DNA of 64,000 nt from Paenibacillus silvae (lineage in GTDB: Bacteria; Bacillota; Bacilli; Paenibacillales; Paenibacillaceae): the NCBI RefSeq assembly GCF_014639235.1, contig NZ_BMFU01000001.1:620001-684000 (forward strand). The letters are read 5' to 3'. Below the pieces are notes generated by a model. It saw only the letters and a list, made by a program, of their open reading frames with translations. It was not told the origin of the DNA and did no database searches. Each line of letters begins with the position of its first letter. Position 1 is the first letter of the stretch. Position numbers and translations under genes: made by a program. Shown here one piece after another: positions 1 to 7,661 of this stretch.

Positions 1-1294
1 TGAACCCTCCTACCTTATTTCCCTGCTTTTCCAAAAAATACACCGTTGAGAAATCTGCAAAACCTTCATCCAAAAAGGATTCCGTTTCTGAGTTATTCCC
101 GATTAAAGCATGGAACCACTGGTGTGCTATCTCATGAACAAATGTGGTATCGTTTTCAGGTGACAACTCCGCAGCACGCTCCGGCATTTGGATTAGTCTT
201 GAATATTCCACGCCAAAGCCATCCACATAAGTTTCAATGACACGAAATTCGGGATACGGATATTCACCATATTTCTCACTGTAAAACGCGATGACTTTAA
301 ATGCATAATCAATGTATTTGTCCACCGCAGCTTTTTTGGCAGGGTCATCACCTGAATAAAAATATTCCACGGTAAGACCATTACGCGTCTCACGTTCTAC
401 TTTTAAGTTGGGACCCGCGAAAAAAACAAATTCTCTCGTGTTCGCGGCGCGCGCCGTAACCACTTTCCGTCCGTGTTCAGTACTGTTCTGGGAAGTGATA
501 TCTCCCGGCATGACCACCTGATATGACTCAGGTACATTGAACTCAACATCGAAATCGGACGAAGTATAGTAATCACTCTCGAACGAAGTGCTATACGGTG
601 TCTTATTCCATTGATGTGTATTCTCATCATACACAGACATCACCGGAAACCAGTGTGCTCCGTTGATCTGATCCTTGTAGTATGATAGTCGTTGCATGCC
701 GTAAGGAATGTCGAGCCGATAATCCACCTGGAAGCTAATAGACTGACCCGGTTGCAAAGGCGTTTTCAATTGCACACGTAATGCCTGATTTTTGTGATCG
801 AAAAGAAGCTTCTCCCCCTGCTGAGACACTTTCACAATATCTATCCCGCCCAAGAAATCTGACGCTTTCTTCTCCGGGTGTTCTTTGGCTATTTGCTCAT
901 TCTGGCTTGTATACATGATCGTTTGTGTTGCTTTGGATCGATTAGCATCTGCATAGGTATGCATGACCAGCTCTTGAAGTGTATCTTTGCTTGTATTTCG
1001 ATACGTTACGATCTGGTTCCCCGTTATGGTCATGTCTTTTTCGTCCAGTCGTGCTTTGATCTGATACTGAATCGGGGATTGATCTTGAGACATGGCCTGT
1101 TGTGAACGCATGCGAGAAGCTTGTTGCATCTCGAACGCTTTTTGTGTTGTCTCGGCACTAGCAATCAAGCTGGACCAATTCGAAGGGGCAGCATAAGTGG
1201 TATGGACGAACGGAGATGCCCCTAATGTAAAGGCAATTGTGCTTAGCATCACCTTTTTAATGGTATTTGTTGGTTTGGTTTTTGAAACGTTCAT
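1..1294 (-). CDS. Secreted M1-family zinc metallopeptidase (3' end outside window)
   Basis: Gluzincin aminopeptidase-type protein, likely exported. The start is the ATG at 1294, preceded by GGAGAG at 5-base spacing, and opens a signal peptide with a cleavage-like TYAAP. The frame stays open to base 1, so the C-terminus lies outside the window. Around bases 75-150 it encodes HEIAH, 18 residues, then Glu in FLDEGF. That is the M1 arrangement HExxH-x18-E, in which two His and the distal Glu bind zinc and the motif Glu is the general base. The N-terminal part resembles the beta-rich M1 domain preceding the catalytic fold. The product should act outside the membrane; its substrate cannot be inferred. 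Transcription runs leftward and nothing upstream looks cotranscribed. Confidence 0.85.
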   Translation of the reverse strand, partial: MNVSKTKPTNTIKKVMLSTIAFTLGASPFVHTTYAAPSNWSSLIASAETTQKAFEMQQASRMRSQQAMSQDQSPIQYQIKARLDEKDMTITGNQIVTYRNTSKDTLQELVMHTYADANRSKATQTIMYTSQNEQIAKEHPEKKASDFLGGIDIVKVSQQGEKLLFDHKNQALRVQLKTPLQPGQSISFQVDYRLDIPYGMQRLSYYKDQINGAHWFPVMSVYDENTHQWNKTPYSTSFESDYYTSSDFDVEFNVPESYQVVMPGDITSQNSTEHGRKVVTARAANTREFVFFAGPNLKVERETRNGLTVEYFYSGDDPAKKAAVDKYIDYAFKVIAFYSEKYGEYPYPEFRVIETYVDGFGVEYSRLIQMPERAAELSPENDTTFVHEIAHQWFHALIGNNSETESFLDEGFADFSTVYFLEKQGNKVGGF

Positions 1295-1383
1295 GTTCTC
1301 TCTCCTTTTGCTATATGTTGTATACATACAACGATAAGAGATCAACCTTACGTTAAATTTAGGTTTGATTTAAGTTTTGTTTA

Positions 1384-1416
1384 AAAAAAGAGAAAAGCCT
1401 TGCTGCGCAAGGCTTT
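1384..1416 (-). terminator. Rho-independent terminator at the distal island end
   Basis: AAAGCCTTG pairs with CAAGGCTTT around a five-base loop; on the minus strand a T-rich run follows. It resembles the terminator behind the tRNA-like gene at 7629-7655 and sits in the same position relative to a tRNA 3' fragment, so it was probably the original terminator of that tRNA. Confidence 0.75.
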
Positions 1417-1475
1417 AGTATATGATCTGTATTGGGCACGAACTACTGACCCCTACCCTGTCCGAAATAGATCTT
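1384..1475 (-). other. Candidate distal attachment site: diverged tRNA 3' half plus terminator
   Basis: Bases 1440-1475 match the 3' half (anticodon loop to T arm) of the tRNA-Val-like gene at 7662-7730. GACAGGGTA and GGGTC are identical and about 19 of 24 positions agree in the best stretch. Both copies are followed by similar terminator hairpins. Integration at a tRNA 3' end leaves exactly this displaced fragment. The site is too diverged to be an active tRNA. Assignment as an att site is inference. Confidence 0.5.
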
Positions 1476-1479
1476 CCAA

Positions 1480-1775
1480 TTATTCACTTTCACTAGATAA
1501 ATGTCCTAAGAATCCTTTAAATCTATCCTTGATTTCTACTGAGATTTTCTCTTTGCTGACGTAAACAACATCAATCAGTGTACTTAACATCATTTTCTTT
1601 TTTTCCGTTGATGCTTCATCAAAAACATCTTCCCAAACCGGGATAAATTTTTTTAACATTTCCATCTCAGACAACTCAATTTTTGTAGAGGTTAATATTC
1701 TTTCTATTTCAATGATTTCATTGGTAGTTTGCGTAATTTCCAATTCTTTCTTTTCAATAAGATCAAGTACGCGAT
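1480..1775 (-). pseudogene. C-terminal fragment of a large serine recombinase
   Basis: About 95 residues resemble the C-terminal coiled-coil and tail of large serine integrases: a charged helix (LIEKKELEITQ), then VWEDVFDEAS, then KKKMMLSTLIDVVYVSKEKI and a terminal EIKDRFKGF. No resolvase catalytic domain or recombinase domain precedes it; the frame runs directly into the LytTR gene, which is read in another frame. The piece therefore looks like a recombination scar that cut the LytTR gene near base 1775. The only start in frame is a TTG at 1743 without a ribosome binding site, so I treat it as non-functional. Confidence 0.6.
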
Positions 1776-2051
1776 CCCTCCATATGAACCAGTTAAAACT
1801 CGTTCAATATTATCGACATTAACTAAGTTGGCTCCATCAAGAAACCTGAAGCTAGGGAATGATAATTCACATGCATTTAAAGTTGTGAGCACAGTAAAAT
1901 TACCCGTTCTTGTATAAAAAAATGGGACATTGTAATTTTTAGATGGCTTCCACATTTCGATGCCCATAATATCATTTTCATAAAATGAAAAGCGAGGCCC
2001 ATATGAGCCATCGCTTTGTACTTCAATACCTATGATTAACCGATCATTCAT
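1704..2051 (-). CDS. LytTR-type DNA-binding protein, 3' end replaced
   Basis: Start ATG at 2051 (a TTG three bases upstream is an alternative). The gene begins seven bases after the stop of the 40-residue ORF at 2058-2180. Residues about 1-50 are strand-rich; residues about 50-90 (GNFTVLTTLNACEL, then FLDGANLVNVDNIERV) match the LytTR DNA-binding pattern in which a short helix is followed by LVNxDxI. After GSYGG near base 1775 the frame crosses into serine-recombinase sequence and ends in an unrelated tail. There is no receiver domain, so it would be an orphan LytTR regulator, a type often found beside agr-like peptide cassettes. Whether the truncated protein still binds DNA is unknown. Confidence 0.5.
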   Translation of the reverse strand: MNDRLIIGIEVQSDGSYGPRFSFYENDIMGIEMWKPSKNYNVPFFYTRTGNFTVLTTLNACELSFPSFRFLDGANLVNVDNIERVLTGSYGGIAYLILLKRKNWKLRKLPMKSLK

Positions 2052-2057
2052 CAAGGA

Positions 2058-2180
2058 TCACTTCTTCTTCAGTTCTTCTAGCAGTTTCATCGCTCCAACA
2101 ATACTTTTTCGTTTCTTGGATGATTTTTTTGCCCCTTTAGTAAGGTCAGTACCAAGCATTCTCGCTATTTTCTGATTCAA
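2058..2180 (-). CDS. 40-residue basic peptide, candidate AgrD-like propeptide
   Basis: TTG start at 2180 with a strong GGAGGTGG seven bases upstream. It begins one base after the stop of the upstream membrane-protein fragment, so the two were translationally coupled. The product starts MNQKIARMLG, has a run of Lys/Ser in the middle and ends LEELKKK. N-terminal amphipathic helix, short core and charged tail recall cyclic-lactone autoinducer precursors (AgrD), and its place between an AgrB-like C-terminus and a LytTR gene supports that. It has no Cys in the core, so a Ser lactone would be needed; it could equally be a degenerate or unrelated small protein. Confidence 0.4.
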   Translation of the reverse strand: MNQKIARMLGTDLTKGAKKSSKKRKSIVGAMKLLEELKKK

Positions 2181-2181
2181 T

Positions 2182-2391
2182 TTAACCACCTCCTTCACGT
2201 TTTGTCCATACTGGAAGAATAAGAATGGCTTGGATAAAGAATGCCAATGTAATTTCTGATGATTTAATCAAGAAATTTCCAAAAACTAGTGAAACTGATA
2301 TCCATTTCAACCACTTATCCCATTGGGTTGGATTAACATACTCAAACTCATTCGGAGCATCAATCAACATTATTATCAGGCTTACAGTATC
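2182..2391 (-). pseudogene. C-terminal fragment of an AgrB-like membrane protein
   Basis: About 69 codons open from an in-frame stop at 2392-2394 to the stop at 2182. The segment reads IDAPNEFEYVNPTQWDKWLK and is followed by two hydrophobic helices (ISVSLVFGNFL and FFIQAILILPVW). This resembles the last part of AgrB peptidases, where a polar AP...NP..K.LK segment precedes the last membrane helices. The catalytic His/Cys half is missing because the upstream sequence switches to a tyrosine-recombinase fragment. The end overlaps the ribosome binding site of the next small ORF. The AgrB assignment is by resemblance only. Confidence 0.35.
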
Positions 2392-2901
2392 TCACAACAG
2401 TATAATATTCCCTGCATGTTTAATTTTTGCTTCATTCCGTCCCAAAATCTTTCGAGAACTTCAGAATTAGGAGAATATACTTTTCCCTCTATATCTCCCT
2501 GAAGATGTATGTGACTGTTAAAGCGATCCAATACAATAGGCACTGAAACTCTATATCTCTGCCATATTTCGTGCCCATACCGTGATCGAATAAAATCTAA
2601 AAAAGGATGATAGGCTTGACTGCTGCTATTTACGTCTAGTGGAATAAGCTAATCCCTTTCCCACAAGCCTTTCATAGAACTTATTTACATCTAAAACTGT
2701 TATTTCCCATATAAAATGTTCGCTTTCTTTTAGAAAGTCTAATACTTTAGTTAAATTCAATGCAATTGTAGCATCAGTGTAGCCAACAATTTTTTGCTGT
2801 CGTTCCCAAGAAGCCAGTAGTTTTTCTTGAAAGTCAATGAAGTCTTCGTATGTACTAATGCTAGGCTCTAAATTATTTATAAGGGTTAGTTTACTCTTCA
2901 T
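2382..2901 (-). pseudogene. Tyrosine recombinase fragment with frameshift, catalytic domain lost
   Basis: Starts with an ATG at 2901 (MKSKLTLINNL). An N-terminal SAM-like DNA-binding domain of about 90 residues follows (ATIALNLTKVLDFLKESE...GKGLAYSTRRK) and is stopped by a TAG. The family sequence continues in another frame (AYHPFLDFIRSRYGHEIW, then SVPIVLDRFN, EGKVYSPN and ERFWDGMKQ) until about base 2382, where it meets the AgrB-like fragment. None of the Arg/His/Arg/Tyr catalytic boxes is present. The gene is therefore doubly broken, by one internal frameshift and a 3' truncation. It is unrelated in sequence to the integrase remnant at 6657-7566. Confidence 0.7.
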
Positions 2902-2998
2902 ATTATGATATCAATTCCTTAGATGATATTTAAAATATTTAGACAGCATCTAATTATCATATTTATTTTCGGAGATAAACATCATATATTCACGGTGA

Positions 2999-3229
2999 CT
3001 TGCTTCTGTTCCTGATCTATCTGGCAAACTACGTCCAGCAGGAATAATTGAGCACGGGCCGAATCAAAAACATAAACAGGCCTTCCGTGGCGTTTGCCAG
3101 CAGCTCGTAACTGGAGAAGACAAGAAACATGTTTACCTTCAGCCCCGGATTCAAGCGCGGGTCAAGATACGGAGTTGGACTAAATCTGGTTTACTACGTA
3201 CACCTGTGTTTGAACAATTTATCGTTTGA
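2999..3229 (+). pseudogene. C-terminal fragment of an ATP-dependent DNA ligase (LigD/LigC type)
   Basis: The last 76 codons of a ligase OB-fold domain. Visible pieces are SGKLRPAGIIEHG, KQAFRGVCQQL, VYLQPRIQARVKIRSWTKSG and a terminal LRTPVFEQFIV, the usual ending of ATP-dependent ligases of bacterial end-joining systems. An in-frame TGA precedes the fragment and neither the KxDG adenylation motif nor a Ku gene is in the window, so it is a remnant. It ends 15 bases before the SRAP gene in the same orientation, suggesting both came from one DNA-repair cassette (inference). Confidence 0.7.
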
Positions 3230-3244
3230 TTATAGATTTACAGG

Positions 3245-3916
3245 ATGTGTGGTAGACTTACAATCACTGATCCTTTGGAAGCGATCATGGAACGGTATTT
3301 GGCATCAATAGCAGAAGGGTTCGAATATAAGCCGAATTACAACGCAGCACCTATGCAATACATTCCTACAATCATAGCGGGAAAGGACGGGAATAAGTTA
3401 GGTGCTCTCAGATGGGGTCTCGTCCCTTCCTGGGAAAAATATGATAAGATCGGGAATAAGATGATTAATGCTCGGGCTGAGACACTTGCTGAGAAGCCAG
3501 CCTTCAAACGCCTGATCAGTTCCAAACGTTGTATCATACCGACAAATGGATTTTACGAGTGGAAGAAAGAAGGATCAGGAAAGCGGCCTATGCTCATCTT
3601 GTTGAAGGATGACAGTTTATTCTCGCTTGCTGGCCTGTACGATACCTGGATAGGTCCGGACGGAAACAAACTGAGTACTTGTACAATCATTACTACTGAA
3701 CCGAATAGTCTCATGGAAGACATTCATAATCATATGCCGGTGATCCTGAATTCCGATGATGAGGCAGAATGGCTTGCGAGAAATAATGAAGATGTTCAAT
3801 CGTTGCTCAGTCTGCTCAAGCCATATCAAGCTTCGGAGATGAGAGCGTATGAGGTGCCAAAGGAAGTCGGTAACGTGAGGAATAATAACGAAGGATTACT
3901 AAAAGAAATAGGATAG
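3245..3916 (+). CDS. SOS response-associated peptidase family (SRAP/HMCES/YedK-like)
   Basis: Protein of 223 residues that should crosslink to abasic sites in single-stranded DNA through Cys2 after removal of Met. Diagnostic features are the N-terminal MCGR, the NARAET box, the GFYEW box (catalytic Glu region) and HNHMPVIL, whose first His is the conserved catalytic one. Length is normal for the family. It is the only clearly intact DNA-metabolism gene in the island. It lies just after a DNA-ligase fragment and ends before a terminator at 3925-3961. There is no good Shine-Dalgarno sequence before the ATG, so expression may depend on the lost upstream context. Confidence 0.9.
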   Translation: MCGRLTITDPLEAIMERYLASIAEGFEYKPNYNAAPMQYIPTIIAGKDGNKLGALRWGLVPSWEKYDKIGNKMINARAETLAEKPAFKRLISSKRCIIPTNGFYEWKKEGSGKRPMLILLKDDSLFSLAGLYDTWIGPDGNKLSTCTIITTEPNSLMEDIHNHMPVILNSDDEAEWLARNNEDVQSLLSLLKPYQASEMRAYEVPKEVGNVRNNNEGLLKEIG

Positions 3917-3924
3917 AAATTTTC

Positions 3925-3961
3925 AGCTTTATCGACTTAGAAAGGTCGGTAAAGCTTTTTT
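3925..3961 (+). terminator. Rho-independent terminator after the SRAP gene
   Basis: AGCTTTA...CGAC pairs with GTCGG..TAAAGCT and is followed by a T run on the plus strand, nine bases after the stop codon. Confidence 0.8.
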
Positions 3962-4061
3962 ATTACACCTAACACTTACTTGAATATATAGGTTTAATTG
4001 TTTAGACATGTAACTGATAATTATTTATTCTTATGTAATAAAAAATTATAAGGAGATCACG

Positions 4062-4916
4062 ATGAAAAAATTAAAAATGATTATTACTACTTTATTTACC
4101 TTGGTTCTTCTATTAAGCTTCTCGACAAGTACATATGCGGCAACTGTAGATAGTGTACTTAAAGCACCGGAAGAGGGTTGGACGCGTTTCGATGATAGAG
4201 CACCTGAACTAGTGTACTCTAAGGATGATTGGGTTTTGTTAAAAAATAGCGAAACAACTGGTGATTATGAGAAAACTATTCTCGGTGCTAAACATAAGAA
4301 AAAAAGTGAAATTAAATTTAAATTTGAAGGTTCAAAAATTAGATTGATAATAGCTAAATCTGTAACCTATTCAAAAAATGTTGCTGTCAGCATTGATGGT
4401 AACGTTGAATACTTTTCTGCATGGAGTGAAAATTGGATACATCAAATAGTGGCATATGAAAAATTAGACCTTGACTATGGTGTTCATGAAGTAATTATAT
4501 GGACAGAGACTCCTTCTTCTAATGTTGTGACATATGATTATAGATTTGATGCAATTGATATTGATGGGTCTTTGTTGGACTTCAATTATGTAGAACCTGA
4601 AACCCCAACCGATCCAGAACCAACACCTGAACCAGAACAACCTTCTAATCCAGATCCACAGCCTGAGCAACCACCTGTAGACCGAGCAATACTCGTAGTT
4701 ACCATGACAACTGGTTTAGAGAAAGAATACGATCTTCCAATGAGTGATGTAAATGCATTCCTCAACTGGTACGATGCTCGTGATACAGGAACTGGCCCAT
4801 CCAAGTTCACCATCAACAAATATAACAATAATAAAGGGCCATTCAGCAAGCGTACAGATTATGTGATATTCGATAAGATACTAACATTTGAAGTAAATGA
4901 GTATTCAACTAATTAA
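4062..4916 (+). CDS. Secreted modular protein: carbohydrate-binding-like domain, Pro-rich linker, conserved C-terminal domain
   Basis: The ATG at 4062 follows AAGGAG. Residues 1-27 form a signal peptide (basic start, hydrophobic core, TYAA). Residues about 38-165 form a beta-sandwich-like domain (GWTRFDD, then FKFEGSKIRLI, VAVSIDG and GVHEVIIW) reminiscent of non-catalytic carbohydrate-binding modules. Residues about 175-210 are a Pro/Glu-rich linker. Residues about 212-284 form a conserved domain (RAILVVTM, NAFLNWYD, NNNKGPF, ILTFEVNEY) that recurs in the broken gene at 5357-6034. No catalytic motif is seen; an extracellular binding or surface role is likely. The domain identity is by resemblance, and the function is unknown. 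Confidence 0.7.
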   Translation: MKKLKMIITTLFTLVLLLSFSTSTYAATVDSVLKAPEEGWTRFDDRAPELVYSKDDWVLLKNSETTGDYEKTILGAKHKKKSEIKFKFEGSKIRLIIAKSVTYSKNVAVSIDGNVEYFSAWSENWIHQIVAYEKLDLDYGVHEVIIWTETPSSNVVTYDYRFDAIDIDGSLLDFNYVEPETPTDPEPTPEPEQPSNPDPQPEQPPVDRAILVVTMTTGLEKEYDLPMSDVNAFLNWYDARDTGTGPSKFTINKYNNNKGPFSKRTDYVIFDKILTFEVNEYSTN

Positions 4917-4922
4917 AGTGAA

Positions 4923-4956
4923 AGAGCAGTGAGATTATCCCTCCTGCTCTATTTTT
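4923..4956 (+). terminator. Rho-independent terminator
   Basis: AGAGCAG pairs with CTGCTCT around a 14-base loop, followed by a T run. It ends the secreted-protein transcript. Confidence 0.7.
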
Positions 4957-5316
4957 TGAACTTGAATTCAAACGTATTACGAAAGTATCTCCTACCCATG
5001 ATCTTAATGGATAGCGGCTATACTCTTGTATTGCTCTACATAGTCAATCACCAAAAGAAGGAAGACCCTGCAATATGTCCAAAATTCTTTAGTGTGTTAC
5101 TTAATGATTTAAGGTATCACCTGCTATATTATTGCTTGAAGCCCAAGATAATATGAAATTTGTACAAGAGCAATTGGGCACGCCAGCATTCAAATTACAT
5201 CTGACATATATGTCCACATTTCTTCAAAAATCCAAGCAAACAATATGAACAAGCTTTGAATTATTCACTAAAGATTTAATTTTCCATTATATGCTAATGT
5301 ATGTTCTGTGTACAAC
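4957..5316. other. Non-coding stretch inside the island
   Basis: About 360 AT-rich bases between two terminators. No frame shows a recognisable product, ribosome binding site or repeat; nothing is annotated here. Confidence 0.5.
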
Positions 5317-5348
5317 AAAAAAGCTCCACCAGCCTAGGTTGATGGAGC
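5317..5348 (-). terminator. Terminator of the truncated secreted-protein gene
   Basis: On the minus strand GCTCCATCAA pairs imperfectly with the TGG-TGGAGC arm and is followed by six T. It lies nine bases after the stop at 5357. Confidence 0.8.
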
Positions 5349-5356
5349 ATTCCTCA

Positions 5357-6034
5357 TTAGTACTCACTTACTTCAAACGTCAGGATCCGATCAAACAGGA
5401 TGTAATCCTTGCGGCTCTTGAACGGTCCTTTGTTATTGTCGTGCTTATCAATAGCGTATGATGCCTTACCACTTCCTGTTTGTTTTGTTTCATACCAATC
5501 GATGAAACTATTTACTTCTTGCATACTAAGATCAAATTCCTTTTCAAGACCTATTGTCATTGTGACTATAAGGATTGCTCTCCCAGTCTCTGGAATTGGT
5601 ATTATAGCAGAGGCAACATTTGAAGGTGCACTTACACCATCAGCATTTTTCGCCGTTACAACGTAATAATATGTAATTCCTTGCTCTACGTTTACATCTG
5701 AATATGTAGTTCCAGTAACGTTAGTTGCAATTGTTTGATATGGCCCATTGGGTGAGAGAGCTCTTTTGACGTTATATCCTGTCGCCTCTGAGACTTCTGT
5801 CCAAATTAAATTAACGTTTGTAGACTCAGCCTTTGCTGAAAGGGTAGGTTCACTTGAATTACTAATTAAATATCCATCTTTGTCTATGTCAATCGCATCA
5901 ACATCTAATCTCCAATCTCCATTAGTTCCACTGAGCAGTCTAACTTCATGAACACCTAATGCCAGATTCAACTTTTCATAAGTAATTTTCTGTCTAAGGG
6001 CTTTATGCGGGATATCGTCACTTTTATATTTCGC
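5357..6034 (-). pseudogene. 5'-truncated secreted modular protein with Fn3 and the same C-terminal domain as 4062-4916
   Basis: The reading frame is open from a TGA at 6035-6037 without a signal peptide or credible start (the first possible start is TTG 5971). The first about 45 codons match the end of the carbohydrate-binding-like domain of the 4062 gene (ITYEKLNLALGVHEV against AYEKLDLDYGVHEV). A fibronectin type III domain follows (LIWTEVSEATGYNVKR...ITYYYVVTAKNADG), then the conserved C-terminal domain (RAILIVTM, DWYETKQ, NNKGPF, ILTFEVSEY). It is therefore a paralogue that lost its 5' half. It points toward the 4062 gene, so the two copies are convergent. Confidence 0.75.
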
Positions 6035-6059
6035 TCACGCATGCTTTTACGCTTTATTC

Positions 6060-6317
6060 ATGAATATTAGGGAAAAAATTCGTGGTTTGAGTTCCAAACT
6101 TGTACCGTGTAATGTATGCGGACATGAAGTATCAAAAACAGCCATTATTTGTCCCAGTTGTGGAGAAAGCTTTGGAAGAGACAACACATCCTCAATCGCT
6201 GAATCAATGTTTGCTATGTTTGTACTGGGCGTGTTTACTAGTGCTTTGGCTGTGTATCTTATTATAGTTATGTTTGAACCTGCACAAGAATTATACCTTT
6301 TATTCACTAGTAAATAG
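6060..6317 (+). CDS. Small zinc-ribbon membrane protein
   Basis: Eighty-five residues. Residues 17-36 hold two CxxC pairs (CNVCG and CPSCG, 13 residues between the inner cysteines), a treble-clef or zinc-ribbon knuckle. Residues about 46-78 are hydrophobic and can span the membrane once or twice. This layout is common in small bacterial zinc-ribbon membrane proteins of unknown role. No Shine-Dalgarno sequence precedes the ATG, and the gene begins just beside the truncated end of the neighbouring pseudogene, so its native leader may have been lost. A terminator follows at 6325-6349. Confidence 0.65.
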   Translation: MNIREKIRGLSSKLVPCNVCGHEVSKTAIICPSCGESFGRDNTSSIAESMFAMFVLGVFTSALAVYLIIVMFEPAQELYLLFTSK

Positions 6318-6324
6318 AAATTGG

Positions 6325-6349
6325 GGAGCCTGAAAAGGCTCCTATTTTT
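6325..6349 (+). terminator. Rho-independent terminator
   Basis: GGAGCC-tgaaaa-GGCTCC followed by a T run on the plus strand, eight bases after the stop of the zinc-ribbon gene. Confidence 0.8.
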
Positions 6350-6530
6350 CTACCCTAAACTCGAATGTGTTCCTAAAAAATCTTTTCCCCGCCAATTTGA
6401 CGGATACCACCGTATAAGCCTCCACCGATCCTCCGTAATCAATTAAGTGCTCCTGCTGCTCCAATGGCATGCCAAAAGTACTCTCACCTGGCGCAATGCT
6501 ACCATGTCTTTTGTAACTCTCGATATGTAT
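6342..6530 (-). pseudogene. Unrecognised 3' gene fragment
   Basis: A minus-strand frame is open from a TGA at 6531-6533 to a TAG at 6342. It encodes about 62 residues with natural composition: IESYKRHGSIAPGEST, QQEHLIDYGGSVEAY, VVSVKLAGKRFFRN, TFEFRVEK. There is no start codon with a ribosome binding site, so it looks like the C-terminal end of a lost gene. I do not recognise the family. Its stop lies inside the terminator of the converging zinc-ribbon gene. Confidence 0.4.
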
Positions 6531-6656
6531 TCATTATCCACCAATTTTATTGTGTTTTATTGCACCAACCTTGAATGCCGCATCTATCAGGAGAATTCGT
6601 AACAAGAAAAGATCTTCTTTTTTTTCGGGCTCCTTTTTTTTGGGAGCCTCTCGATC

Positions 6657-7566
6657 TTGAGAATAATCTTCATGGATCTTGTTATATCTAGTTTTAAAGT
6701 TCTCATACTCATATTCTTTACAATCTTCATTAATAACCCAAAGAACCTTTCCATAACAACCTTAAATGTTTATGATAACATCATCGAATCTAGATTGATT
6801 CCCGCCTTTGGCAATGATCGAATTAACCAGATCTCAACATTAAAGATAATTTCATTTTTCCATGAAATGGAGAAGCCTGGAATGAGAAAACCTCCTAATA
6901 GTAAGAGACCCCTCAGCGAAAAACAAAAAGCTAAACTACTCGAACCGCTCGATGCCAGTACTTTAGCCATCTTCTATCGAGTGCTCAAAAACATATTTTC
7001 GCTTGCAGTGGAATGGAAAATGATTAAGGAAAACCCCATGGAAGGTGTTAAAAAACCAGTTGCTAAAAATACAAAAGAAAAATTAATTAAACAAAGAGAC
7101 AACCCTCAGTACTATGACGAATTGGAAGCTCAAAAGGTAGTCGATGCCTTATATAAAGAAACTAGAAAATGGAGGTTGCTAGTCTTGGGGTCGATGATGG
7201 GAGGATTCCGAAGAGGAGAATTAATTGGATTAGAGTAGAAAACAACATTCCATTCACAGTGAAAGGTGAGCCTGTCGAAAAAGAACCGAAATTTAAGGCT
7301 TCATATAGAGATCGTGGAAAAGATTTTGCAAAAGACATGGGATTCGGTATATTAAGTTTCATGGATTAAGACACAGTTCTGGCACCTTACTACTTGAAGA
7401 TGAAGAAGAAGCTAATTTCGACTCGATCCTAATCGTGATACAAAGAAGATTAGGACATGCTAGACTCTCCACAACTTCCGACACTTATGTCCATGTAACT
7501 AAAAAAGTAAAGACTAGAATAGCTGGAAAACTAAATAAGTTCAATCCTTCAGAATCACGAAAATGA
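6657..7566 (+). pseudogene. Tyrosine integrase of the island, frameshifted and internally deleted
   Basis: The core-binding domain is clear (TTLNVYDNIIESRLIPAFG, then IISFFHEMEK), and the first catalytic Arg lies in MMGGFRRGELIGLE, where the frame ends (TAG at 7236). A short piece in another frame (FTVKGEPVEKEPKFKASYRDRG) follows. A third frame then carries HGLRHSSGTLL, RRLGHARLSTT and the Tyr in SDTYVHVT, the remaining HxxR, LGH and nucleophile boxes, to the stop at 7566. About 60 residues between box I and HxxR appear lost. The gene ends 96 bases from the tRNA-Val-like gene, the usual position for an integrase that uses that tRNA as its attachment site. Confidence 0.85.
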
Positions 7567-7628
7567 TAAAAATCAGTTCGTCCCCAATCGGGTATTTTCC
7601 GCTCAATTACATGTGTCTAAAAAAAAGA

Positions 7629-7655
7629 AAAAACCCTGCTACACAAGGTTTTCGT
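7629..7655 (-). terminator. Terminator behind the tRNA-Val-like gene
   Basis: On the minus strand AAAACC pairs with GGTTTT around an 11-base loop and is followed by a long T-rich run. Position and sequence parallel the hairpin at 1384-1416. Confidence 0.7.
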
Positions 7656-7661
7656 GCTATA

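Noticed and set aside
1436..1475. A second functional tRNA
   Set aside because: Only the 3' half is present and several T-arm positions no longer pair; it is a displaced fragment.
4929..5156. Small plus-strand frame after the secreted protein
   Set aside because: It begins inside the terminator and has no ribosome binding site.
6610..6657. Hairpin GGGCTCC/GGGAGCC with a T run in the loop
   Set aside because: Neither strand has a T run after the stem, so it is not a terminator; no other role is evident.
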